Part shown: positions 17,015 to 24,052 of the stretch, one piece after another | Position numbering within the stretch: position 1 is the first letter of the stretch | Layout of the letters: every line of letters starts with the position of its first letter | Assembly (NCBI RefSeq): GCF_014873705.1 | Contig: NZ_JADBDS010000001.1 | Coordinates: forward strand, 1,116,001 to 1,180,000 | DNA from: Mycobacterium sp. OAS707 | GTDB taxonomy: Bacteria > Actinomycetota > Actinomycetes > Mycobacteriales > Mycobacteriaceae | DNA length: 64,000 nucleotides | Reading direction: 5' to 3' | Program-made: the position numbers and the translations under genes | Notes under the pieces: model-generated | Databases searched by the model: none | Seen by the model: only the letters and a program-made list of their open reading frames with translations | Told to the model about the DNA's origin: nothing

Positions 17015-17674
17015 ATGGTGCGCCAAGCGCGATCCGAGGCTACTCGCAAAAAGATCATCACATCGGCGGTCGAACTCTTCAACGAAATCGGTTATCCGGC
17101 TACCGGATTGGGCGACATCATTGAACGGGCCGAGATGACCAAGGGCGCCCTGTACTACCACTTCGACTCAAAAGAATCGCTTGCGACCGCGATCATCGAA
17201 GAGGGCAGCACACGCCTCGCCGAGGCTTTCCGGAGCATCTCCAGCTCCTCGGCGCCGGCACTGGAAAGCATGATCCACGGTGTGTTCGTCGTTGCCGACC
17301 TGATGGCCACCGACCAGATCGCCCGCAGCGGAACGCAACTCTTGCGGGCCTTCGGTGAATTCAACGATGTGGCCGAACGGACATACAGCGGTTGGACGGC
17401 CGAGATGACGAAGCGCACGCGTCAGGCCATCGACGAGGGCGACGTGCGTGCTGAGCTCGACCCGCAGGCGATCGGCGAGACGATCATCGGCGCCATGCTG
17501 GGAGTGGAGTTGCTGGCGAGTGCGATTACCGCGGGAACCGACGTGTTGGAGCGGGTGGCTCGGGCTTGGCAGGTACTGCTGCCTGGGATCGTGAGCCAAG
17601 ATTCGCTGGCGTACTTCGAGGAGTTTCTGGCGCGCGAGTCGATGCGGCACTCCCCTGCGCCGCTGGCCGACTGA
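17015..17674 (+). CDS. TetR/AcrR regulator, butyrolactone-receptor-like (second copy)
   Basis: 219 residues from ATG 17015 behind GGAGG. Seen: helix-turn-helix with TGLGDIIERAEMTKGALYYH followed by FDSKESLATAIIEEG, matching the preceding TetR in organisation; the rest is a helical ligand-binding domain (GTQLLRAFGEFNDVAERTY). It ends directly against the convergent PAS gene with no gap. The family is mainly known from actinobacterial signalling and antibiotic control; here the partner signal is unknown. Confidence 0.86.
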   Translation: MVRQARSEATRKKIITSAVELFNEIGYPATGLGDIIERAEMTKGALYYHFDSKESLATAIIEEGSTRLAEAFRSISSSSAPALESMIHGVFVVADLMATDQIARSGTQLLRAFGEFNDVAERTYSGWTAEMTKRTRQAIDEGDVRAELDPQAIGETIIGAMLGVELLASAITAGTDVLERVARAWQVLLPGIVSQDSLAYFEEFLARESMRHSPAPLAD

Positions 17675-18112
17675 CTAAATCTCGTCAACCCACAGTCGTT
17701 CGGTCAGGTCCTGGAACGTGGCCAGCGCCAGGGGGTCATCACCGCGCAGCAGGGCTGACTTGCTCATCCGGGCACGCACGATGGAGCCGTCCTGGTGCAC
17801 GAGCTCCACGATCAGCTCAGCATGGGCGCGCACGACAGATACAACGGAATCATCAGCGGGCATGGTGTGGAAGATCTGCCGGAACTGCAAAGCCTTGACC
17901 GCATCGGGCGGGTAACCGAGCATCTCGCCGAACGCCGCATTGGCGAACAGGATGTTGCCGTGCTCGTCGATCGCAAGCACCGGGACCGGAAACCGTTCCA
18001 GCACCACCAACGCCGGGAGCTCCTGGAGAAGGGCCATCGGGTCCTGACGTTCCTTGCCATCTCGTCGCCGCTCCACGCCCCCGATTATGGCCGTTGTCTC
18101 GAGGCTCGTCAC
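17675..18112 (-). CDS. PAS-domain protein
   Basis: 145 residues from GTG 18112, or 120 from ATG 18037, which has AGGA upstream and begins closer to the domain. Seen: one PAS domain (LERFPVPVLAIDEHGNILFA, then NAAFGEMLGYPPDAVKAL) with the typical PAC-like end (MSKSALLRGDD...TFQDLTER). There is no output domain, so it acts either as a stand-alone sensor or through a partner. It is convergent with the TetR gene and divergent from the hemerythrin gene, 68 bp away. Ligand unknown. Confidence 0.75.
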   Translation of the reverse strand: MTSLETTAIIGGVERRRDGKERQDPMALLQELPALVVLERFPVPVLAIDEHGNILFANAAFGEMLGYPPDAVKALQFRQIFHTMPADDSVVSVVRAHAELIVELVHQDGSIVRARMSKSALLRGDDPLALATFQDLTERLWVDEI

Positions 18113-18180
18113 CGTGAACGCGCTGAGCGTTTAAGCGGCGGCATCCGGGGTAGCTCGCAACCACGAATCGAGGAGGGGCC

Positions 18181-18738
18181 ATGACCACCGCACACCAGCA
18201 GGACATCATCGACGATGTCATCACCGATCATCGCGAGGTCGAAGAGGTCTTCGCCGAAATCGAGAAGGGCGGCGGCGGCAAGAAGCGCGACCTAGTCGAG
18301 CACGTCATCGCCGAGTTGGTCCGGCATTCCGTCGCCGAAGAGCAGTACCTCTACCCCGTCGCGCGGCGGGTCCTGCCCGACGGCGACAAGATCGTCGAAC
18401 ACGAGTTGGAAGAACACGCCGAGGCCGAACAGGTGATGAAGTCGCTCGAAGAGACCGATGCCGAGGACCCGAAGTTCGACGAGTTGACTCGCAAACTGAT
18501 CGACGCGATCCGCCACCACGTCGAGGACGAGGAGAAGGATCTGCTGCCGAAGCTTCGCGAGGCGTGTGATTCCGCGGAGCTTCGTGACCTCGGCGAGAAG
18601 TTCGAGAACAGCAAGAAGATGGCCCCGACGCGACCCCACCCCTCAGCTCCCGATCGGCCGCCTGCCAACAAGATCCTGGGGCCGGGCCTCGGTCTCATCG
18701 ATCGGATGCGGGACGCGCTGAGCGGGCGCAACACCTGA
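18181..18738 (+). CDS. Hemerythrin-domain (HHE) protein
   Basis: 185 residues; ATG behind GAGGAGGGG. Seen: a four-helix HHE domain over residues 1-135 with iron-ligand candidates in DHREVEE, RHSVAEEQYLYP, HELEEHAEAE and RHHVEDEEKDLLP; then a proline-rich tail ending in LGPGLGLIDRMRDALSG. Family knowledge: binds a di-iron centre, and mycobacterial members are linked to peroxide or nitric-oxide responses. The tail beyond the domain is unexplained. Single gene, divergent from the PAS gene. Confidence 0.88.
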   Translation: MTTAHQQDIIDDVITDHREVEEVFAEIEKGGGGKKRDLVEHVIAELVRHSVAEEQYLYPVARRVLPDGDKIVEHELEEHAEAEQVMKSLEETDAEDPKFDELTRKLIDAIRHHVEDEEKDLLPKLREACDSAELRDLGEKFENSKKMAPTRPHPSAPDRPPANKILGPGLGLIDRMRDALSGRNT

Positions 18739-18767
18739 ATGGCGATTAACTTAACCGGCCCCCGGAG

Positions 18768-18797
18768 TTGGTCCACTTAACTAACTAGGTTTACTGT
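18768..18797 (+). promoter_or_regulatory. Leaderless promoter of the acyl-CoA dehydrogenase pair
   Basis: Seen: TTGGTC (18768-18773), an 18-bp spacer, TACTGT (18792-18797, TANNNT), then exactly 6 nt to ATG 18804. No Shine-Dalgarno site is present. Inferred: transcription starts at the A of the start codon, as in many mycobacterial leaderless genes. Confidence 0.65.
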
Positions 18798-18803
18798 GTC
18801 TGA

Positions 18804-20042
18804 ATGGACTTGGCCTGGTCACCTGCCGACGTGGAGTTTCGCGACGAAGTACGCGCCTTCCTGGCTGAAAAGCTGACGCCCGAACTCCGGCAGGCCGGAC
18901 GCCTGATGACCAGCGTGTACGCCGATCACGAGGCGAGCATGGAGTGGCAGCGGATCCTGCACGAGCGTGGCTGGGCGGCGCCGGCGTGGCCGGTTGAGCA
19001 TGGTGGCTGCGACTGGAGCCTTACGCAGCACTACATCTTCAGCCGTGAGTCTCAGTTGGCCGGCGCGCCCTCGCTGTCGCCGATGGGTATCCGCATGGTC
19101 GCCCACGCGATCGTCAAGTTCGGCACCGACGCGCAGAAGGACTTCTTCCTGCCGCGGATCCTCACCGGCGAGGTGTTCTTCTGCCAGGGCTACTCCGAAC
19201 CCGAGGCGGGCTCGGATCTAGCGGCGCTGACGATGGCCGCCGTCATCGATGAATCGGCCGGTGATCTCATATGCACCGGCAGCAAGATCTGGACGACACA
19301 TGCCGGCGAAGCGAATTGGATGTTCGCCCTTGTTCGCACATCGAAGACACCGAAGAAACAGCAGGGCATCACGTTCGTGCTGATCGACATGAGCACGCCG
19401 GGCATTCAGATCCGTCCGCTGGTGATGACATCGGGTGAGGAGATTCAAAACCAGGTCTTCTTCGACGAGGTGCGGGTGCCGAAGGCCAACGTGCTCGGTC
19501 AGATCGACGACGGTTGGACCGTCGCGAAGTATCTGCTCGAGTTCGAAAGAGGTGGTGGTGCAGCGTCCCCCGCGCTGCAGGTGATGGCCGAGGAGATCGC
19601 CACCGTGGCCGCGGAGCAGCCCGCAACGGGCGGAGGCAGACTGCTCGACGATCCGGCGTTCGCGCGCAAGCTCGCCGATGCGCGGATCCGCACCGAAGTG
19701 CTCGAGATTCTCGAATACCGGGTGCTGGCCGCGCTCGCCGGAGGCGGTCACCCTGGACCAGGTGCGTCGATGCTCAAGGTGCTGGCGACGGAACTGAGCC
19801 AAGCGCTCACCGAACTGGCGATGGAGGCTGCCGGTCCGCGCGGACGGGTCTATCAACCGCACGCAACATGGCCGGGTGGGCCGGTGTCTGACTACGAGCC
19901 ACCGCCAGACGGTTACGTCAGCGGCGAGGCGTGGCAGGCGGTGGCACCGCTTCGCTACTTCAACGACAGGGCCGGATCAATCTACGCCGGCAGCAACGAG
20001 ATTCAGCGAAACATTCTCGCCAAAGCGGCTCTGGGGTTGTGA
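18804..20042 (+). CDS. Acyl-CoA dehydrogenase, subunit of a probable FadE heterodimer
   Basis: 412 residues. Seen: GYSEPEAGSDLAAL, TGSKIWTTHAGEANWMFALV, DEVRVPKANVLG and a C-terminal SIYAGSNEIQRNILAK. At the common catalytic site YEGT the glutamate is replaced (YAGS), and the ARTFG block is not clear. Next to it, overlapping by one base (TGATG), is a second, shorter dehydrogenase. Such adjacent FadE pairs form alpha2beta2 enzymes in mycobacteria (for example the ChsE enzymes of steroid side-chain breakdown), where one subunit supplies the catalytic base from another position. Substrate unknown; no steroid genes are visible here. Leaderless start. Confidence 0.9.
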   Translation: MDLAWSPADVEFRDEVRAFLAEKLTPELRQAGRLMTSVYADHEASMEWQRILHERGWAAPAWPVEHGGCDWSLTQHYIFSRESQLAGAPSLSPMGIRMVAHAIVKFGTDAQKDFFLPRILTGEVFFCQGYSEPEAGSDLAALTMAAVIDESAGDLICTGSKIWTTHAGEANWMFALVRTSKTPKKQQGITFVLIDMSTPGIQIRPLVMTSGEEIQNQVFFDEVRVPKANVLGQIDDGWTVAKYLLEFERGGGAASPALQVMAEEIATVAAEQPATGGGRLLDDPAFARKLADARIRTEVLEILEYRVLAALAGGGHPGPGASMLKVLATELSQALTELAMEAAGPRGRVYQPHATWPGGPVSDYEPPPDGYVSGEAWQAVAPLRYFNDRAGSIYAGSNEIQRNILAKAALGL

Positions 20043-21151
20043 TGGATTTCAATCTGAGCAAGGAACAGGAACTGCTGCGCGACGGGCTCGGCAGGTTCCT
20101 GTCGACCCGGTATGACCTCGAAAAGAGTCGCGCCGCAGCGAAAACCGGGGCTGGCTGGCAGCCCGACATCTGGCGCGGCTTCGCCGACGAACTCGGCATA
20201 CTCGGCGCCGCACTTCCCGAAGACATCGGCGGAATCGGCGGCGGCCCAGTTGAAGTCATGGTCATCGCCGAGGCGCTCGGCCATGCGCTGGTGATCGAGC
20301 CCTACGTCGACACGGTGGTGGTATGCGGCGGCCTCCTGCGAAGGGCCGGCGATGCAGCGGCCACTGCGCTGCTGGAGAACGTGGTCGCGGGCACCGCGAT
20401 CGTGGCGTTGGCTGCTGCTGAACCTGGCTCCGGTGAGCGTTGGCAGGAATTGTCGACGGTCGCCGAACGCGCCGGCGACGAATGGGTTCTGCGTGGCAGC
20501 AAGATTGTCGCGATGAACGCGCCGATCGCCACGCATCTGCTGGTCACCGCCCGCACGCCCGGTGGCTTGTCACTGTTCCTGGTCGAGGCCGACTGGTCGT
20601 CAATCGAGGCGCACCACTACCGAACCGTCGATGACCGGCGCGCCGCCGATCTGCAGTTCGACGGGGTGGCTGCGGTCCTGCTTGGCGAGGAAGGCCAGGC
20701 GTGGCCGTCGCTGGCGCAGGCACGAGACGAGGGCGCGGCAGCGGTTTGTGCTGAAGCCGTCGGCTGTATGCGAAAGGTGCTGGCCGACACCGTCGAATAC
20801 AGCAAGCAGCGGCACCAGTTCGGCCAACCAATCGGCAGCTTCCAGGTGCTTCAGCACCGCATGGTCGACATGTTCATGGAAGTCGAGCAGGCCGTCGCCG
20901 CGGTGTATCTCGCGGTGCTCAACCTCGAAGCGGACCCTGACACGCGTGCGCGGGCGGTTTCGGCTGCCAAGGCAACGATCGGAAGGGCCGCCCGCTTCGT
21001 AGGTCAGCAGGCCGTGCAACTGCACGGCGGGATGGGCATGACCGAGGAGTTGGCGATCGGCCACTACTTCAAGCGGCTCACCGCTTTACAGTACGAATTC
21101 GGCTCGACCGACTACCACGTCGCCCGTTACGCGGAACTGACCCGAAACTAG
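20042..21151 (+). CDS. Acyl-CoA dehydrogenase, second subunit of the FadE pair
   Basis: 369 residues from ATG 20042, which overlaps the previous stop. Seen: IVALAAAEPGSGERWQELST, a weak FAD block, YSKQRHQFGQPIGSFQVLQH, and QLHGGMGMTEELAIGHYFKR. The C-terminal segment ends QYEFGSTDYHVARYAEL instead of the YEGTSEIQ end, as in other beta-type FadE subunits. Inferred: the conserved RxxFGxPIGxFQ block makes this the FAD-binding partner. Shares one operon with the upstream subunit. A 20-bp perfect inverted repeat follows its stop. Confidence 0.9.
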   Translation: MDFNLSKEQELLRDGLGRFLSTRYDLEKSRAAAKTGAGWQPDIWRGFADELGILGAALPEDIGGIGGGPVEVMVIAEALGHALVIEPYVDTVVVCGGLLRRAGDAAATALLENVVAGTAIVALAAAEPGSGERWQELSTVAERAGDEWVLRGSKIVAMNAPIATHLLVTARTPGGLSLFLVEADWSSIEAHHYRTVDDRRAADLQFDGVAAVLLGEEGQAWPSLAQARDEGAAAVCAEAVGCMRKVLADTVEYSKQRHQFGQPIGSFQVLQHRMVDMFMEVEQAVAAVYLAVLNLEADPDTRARAVSAAKATIGRAARFVGQQAVQLHGGMGMTEELAIGHYFKRLTALQYEFGSTDYHVARYAELTRN

Positions 21152-21155
21152 CCGC

Positions 21156-21213
21156 CGAACGTGGGTTACCCGCACACTTTTCGCGCTTAAAGCGTGCGGG
21201 TAACCCACGTTCG
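21156..21213. terminator. Perfect 20-bp inverted repeat between convergent genes
   Basis: Seen: arm 21156-21175 (CGAACGTGGGTTACCCGCAC) and its exact reverse complement at 21194-21213, with an 18-nt loop that adds four more pairs after one mismatch. It fills the 69-bp gap between the acyl-CoA dehydrogenase and the YbaK-like gene. Inferred: bidirectional terminator or dispersed palindromic repeat. There is no U-tract. Confidence 0.8.
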
Positions 21214-21220
21214 CGCAGGG

Positions 21221-21685
21221 TCAGCGCACCGCCATCGCCTTGCCTTCGGTGAGCAACAGCAGCTGTTCGTACGTCATCGACATCACCGAATCCGCGGTGC
21301 CGGCCGCGGTCCAGATGACGGGGTACTGCACCAATGTCTCGTCGACGACCGTGCGCAGCCGGCTCGGGTGACCCGTGGGGGCCACGCCGCCGATGACCTG
21401 ACCGGTCGCGTTGAGCACGAACTGCGGATCTGCCTTGCGTATCTCGGTAGCGCCGAGCGTGCGGGCCAGCAGGTCGGTGTCGACGCGGTGCGCACCACTG
21501 GCCATAACCAAGAGCGGTTCGCCGTCGCAGTCGAACACCAGGCTGTTGGCGATCGCGCCCACTTCGCATCCCAGCTGTGCGGCGGCCGCGACCGCGGTCT
21601 TCGCATCGGCGTCGAGGATCCTGACGTTCGGCTCGACACCCGCGGCGGTCATCGCGGCCGTCACCCGTGAAATTCGTTTGTCCAC
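21221..21685 (-). CDS. YbaK/EbsC-family aminoacyl-tRNA deacylase
   Basis: 154 residues from GTG 21685. Seen: a complete YbaK domain, with GCEVGAIANSLVFDCDGEPL, the GAHRVDTDLLAR segment and the conserved TGQVIGGVAPTGHP. Family knowledge: hydrolyses misacylated tRNAs such as Cys-tRNA(Pro), acting in trans on translation quality. Length is typical. It is divergent from the DMT transporter with only 18 bp between starts, and its leaderless -10 (TACCCT, 7 nt before GTG) overlaps that of its neighbour. Confidence 0.88.
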   Translation of the reverse strand: MDKRISRVTAAMTAAGVEPNVRILDADAKTAVAAAAQLGCEVGAIANSLVFDCDGEPLLVMASGAHRVDTDLLARTLGATEIRKADPQFVLNATGQVIGGVAPTGHPSRLRTVVDETLVQYPVIWTAAGTADSVMSMTYEQLLLLTEGKAMAVR

Positions 21686-21691
21686 GTTTCG

Positions 21692-21698
21692 TAGGGTA
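21692..21698. promoter_or_regulatory. Overlapping back-to-back -10 elements of two leaderless genes
   Basis: Seen: on the plus strand TAGGGT (21692-21697) lies 6 nt before GTG 21704; on the minus strand TACCCT (complement of 21693-21698) lies 7 nt before GTG 21685. The two hexamers share five base pairs. Inferred: two mutually exclusive leaderless promoters in an 18-bp gap. Confidence 0.55.
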
Positions 21699-21703
21699 GG
21701 GAG

Positions 21704-22597
21704 GTGACTTCGCGCGGATGGATCCTGTTCCTCGCGATGAGCATCATCTGGGGCATCCCCTACCTGATGATCAAGGTCGCCGTCGAAGGCGTGTCGGTTC
21801 CGGTACTGGTCCTCGCCCGTACGGCCGTCGGTGCCGCGGTGCTGCTGCCCATGGCGTTTTCACGGCAGACCCTGACGATCGTGCGCATCCACTGGAAGGC
21901 GCTGCTGGGGTTCGCGTTCTTCGAGATCATCGCCGCATGGTGGCTGCTCTCTGACGCCGAACGCCACCTGACCAGTTCGATGACGGGCCTGCTGATCGCT
22001 GCCTCACCGATCATCGCCGCGGTCCTCGACCGTCTCACCGGCGGTGAGCGGCTGGGCTACAAGCGCATCATCGGCCTCGGCATCGGGATCTGCGGCGTGG
22101 CGGTGCTGGCAGGTCCGCACATCGGCGGCAGCACCTGGCCGATCATCGAGGTGCTGATGGTGGCCACCTGCTACGCGATCGCGCCGCTGATCGCCGCCCG
22201 CTACCTCGCCGATGTACCGGCGTTACCGATGACCGCGGTGTGCCTTGGCTTCGCCGCGCTGGTGTATGCCGCGCCCGCCGCTGCCACCTGGCCTCACGAG
22301 ATGCCGTCCACCCGTGTGCTTTTGGCCCTCGGCGGCCTTGCCATCATCTGCACCGCACTGGCGTTCATCGTGTTCTTCGCGCTCATCCGCGAGGTAGGCG
22401 CCGCACGTGCGCTCGTCTTCACCTACATCAACCCGGCCGTCGCGCTGGCCGCCGGCGTCCTCGTCTTGCACGAGCCGCTGACGGCGTGGAACATTGCCGC
22501 GTTGGCCCTGATCATGACGGGTTGCGTCTTTGCCACCCGGCGACACCCGGAACAGGAACCCGACATCGTTACCGAGGCGACGGCCGCACCGCGGTAA
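21704..22597 (+). CDS. EamA/DMT-superfamily transporter
   Basis: 297 residues, about ten hydrophobic helices in two EamA repeats (about 5-135 and 150-285). Seen: start SRGWILFLAMSIIWGIPYLM, matching the family's W-G-x-x-F/Y-x entry helix, and LHEPLTAWNIAALALIMTGC near the end of repeat two. Family knowledge: inner-membrane drug/metabolite exporters. Substrate unknown. GTG start with a leaderless -10 six bases upstream; TAGGGAG could also serve as a weak ribosome-binding site. Confidence 0.9.
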   Translation: MTSRGWILFLAMSIIWGIPYLMIKVAVEGVSVPVLVLARTAVGAAVLLPMAFSRQTLTIVRIHWKALLGFAFFEIIAAWWLLSDAERHLTSSMTGLLIAASPIIAAVLDRLTGGERLGYKRIIGLGIGICGVAVLAGPHIGGSTWPIIEVLMVATCYAIAPLIAARYLADVPALPMTAVCLGFAALVYAAPAAATWPHEMPSTRVLLALGGLAIICTALAFIVFFALIREVGAARALVFTYINPAVALAAGVLVLHEPLTAWNIAALALIMTGCVFATRRHPEQEPDIVTEATAAPR

Positions 22598-22713
22598 ACC
22601 GGCGTCGCATTCCGCAAACTTGCCCGACCTCGGTATGGGATGCTGGGCGCGGGCAAGAATTGAGTTTGGTCGGGGGACCCTATGCAGACCTTCGCTCGTG
22701 GCCGGGCACACCC

Positions 22714-23580
22714 GTGAAGCCAGCCCCTTTCGACTACCACTGCCCCGGCGAACTCTCCGAGGCGATCTCGATACTGCAGCAGTACGGCGATGAGGCCAAG
22801 GTGCTAGCTGGGGGACAAAGCTTGATTCCCCTTCTGTCGCTGCGTCTTTCGCGATTCGACCAGCTGGTGGATCTGCAAGCGATCGAGGACCTGCGCGGGA
22901 TCACAACTGTCGATGACTCGATACGCGTGGGAGCCATGACACCCCAGGCCGCCATCGCGCGCAACGGGGACGCCGCCGCCGTCCCCTTACTGGCGAAGGC
23001 GACGTCGCACATCGGGCACTACCAGATCCGCAACCGCGGCACCCTGGGCGGCTCACTCGCACATGCCGACCCCGCCGCCGAGTATCCCGCCGTAGCGGCG
23101 GCCCTCGACGCGTCGCTCGAGATCGCCGGGCCAAACGGCACTCGCCAGGTCTCCGCAGCCGACTTCTTCATGTCGACGTGGGTAACCGCCATGGAACCCG
23201 AAGAGGTGCTGGTGGCGGCCCACTTTCCGGTGTGGTCCGGCACCACCGGGTGGGCGGTCGACGAGGTCGCCCGCCGCGCAGGTGACTTCGCCATGTGCGG
23301 CGCCGTCTGCGGAGTCCAACTCGACGGCGACCGGTTGAACCGGGTGGCGCTGGCTCTGTTCGGAGTCGGCAGCGTTCCGGTGCGAGCCCGCGCCATCGAA
23401 GCGACGCTCACCGGCGCCGCAGTGGAGGATCTCGACCTGCCGGACATCGGGGCGCAGGTCGCGGCGACACTCGATCCGCCCGGCGATCTTCACGCGACGG
23501 GCGAACAACGTAGGAGCATGGCCAAAATGCTTGTGCCACGGGTACTTTTGGCCGCAATCGACGAGGCGAAACATGCGTGA
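22714..23580 (+). CDS. Molybdenum hydroxylase FAD subunit (CoxM-like)
   Basis: 288 residues from GTG 22714, which gives the standard family opening VKPAPFDYHCPGELSEAI; the much longer open frame upstream overlaps the DMT gene and is rejected. Seen: FAD-binding motifs AGGQSLIPLLSLRL and TLGGSLAHADPAAEYPA, then the CO_deh_flav_C domain to the end. Reaction: passes electrons from the 2Fe-2S subunit to an acceptor. First of three overlapping genes (8-bp overlap to CoxS-like). The ribosome-binding site is weak. Confidence 0.92.
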   Translation: MKPAPFDYHCPGELSEAISILQQYGDEAKVLAGGQSLIPLLSLRLSRFDQLVDLQAIEDLRGITTVDDSIRVGAMTPQAAIARNGDAAAVPLLAKATSHIGHYQIRNRGTLGGSLAHADPAAEYPAVAAALDASLEIAGPNGTRQVSAADFFMSTWVTAMEPEEVLVAAHFPVWSGTTGWAVDEVARRAGDFAMCGAVCGVQLDGDRLNRVALALFGVGSVPVRARAIEATLTGAAVEDLDLPDIGAQVAATLDPPGDLHATGEQRRSMAKMLVPRVLLAAIDEAKHA

Positions 23581-24052
23581 AGTTGCACTGACACTGACGG
23601 TCAACGGTGAACGAATCGCGCGCTCCGTTGAGGCGCGGCGCACGCTTGCGGACTTCTTGCGCGACGATCTGAGTCTGACCGGCACACATCTGGGCTGCGA
23701 ACACGGCGTCTGCGGCGCGTGCACCGTGTTGTTCAACGGCGACGCGGTGCGTTCCTGCCTGATGTTCGCCGCACAGGCCAACGACGCCGAAGTCACCACG
23801 ATCGAAGGCCTTTCCGACCCAGCGGGAGGTCTCACGCCAATCCAAGCGGCATTCCAAGCCGAACACGGCCTCCAATGCGGCTACTGCACACCAGGTTTCG
23901 TGGTTTCGGCCCATGCGTTCCTCGCCGAGCATCCGAATCCGTCTGACGAGGAGATCCGCGAGGCAATGTCTGGAAACCTGTGCCGCTGCACGGGATATCA
24001 GGGCATCGTCGCCGCGGTGAAGCGCGCAGCGAACAACGGGAGTTCGTCATGA
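23573..24052 (+). CDS. Molybdenum hydroxylase 2Fe-2S subunit (CoxS-like)
   Basis: 159 residues from ATG 23573, overlapping the CoxM-like stop by 8 bp. Seen: plant-type ferredoxin cluster GCEHGVCGACTVLFNGDAVR plus a following SC, and the second 2Fe-2S domain with QCGYCTPG and NLCRCTGY. All eight cysteines are present. Role: electron transfer from the molybdenum site to FAD. Its stop overlaps the large-subunit start (ATGA). Confidence 0.95.
   Translation: MREVALTLTVNGERIARSVEARRTLADFLRDDLSLTGTHLGCEHGVCGACTVLFNGDAVRSCLMFAAQANDAEVTTIEGLSDPAGGLTPIQAAFQAEHGLQCGYCTPGFVVSAHAFLAEHPNPSDEEIREAMSGNLCRCTGYQGIVAAVKRAANNGSSS

Noticed and set aside
22240..22713. Upstream extension of the CoxM-like frame
   Set aside because: Overlaps the DMT gene, basic and motif-free; the family N-terminus begins at GTG 22714.
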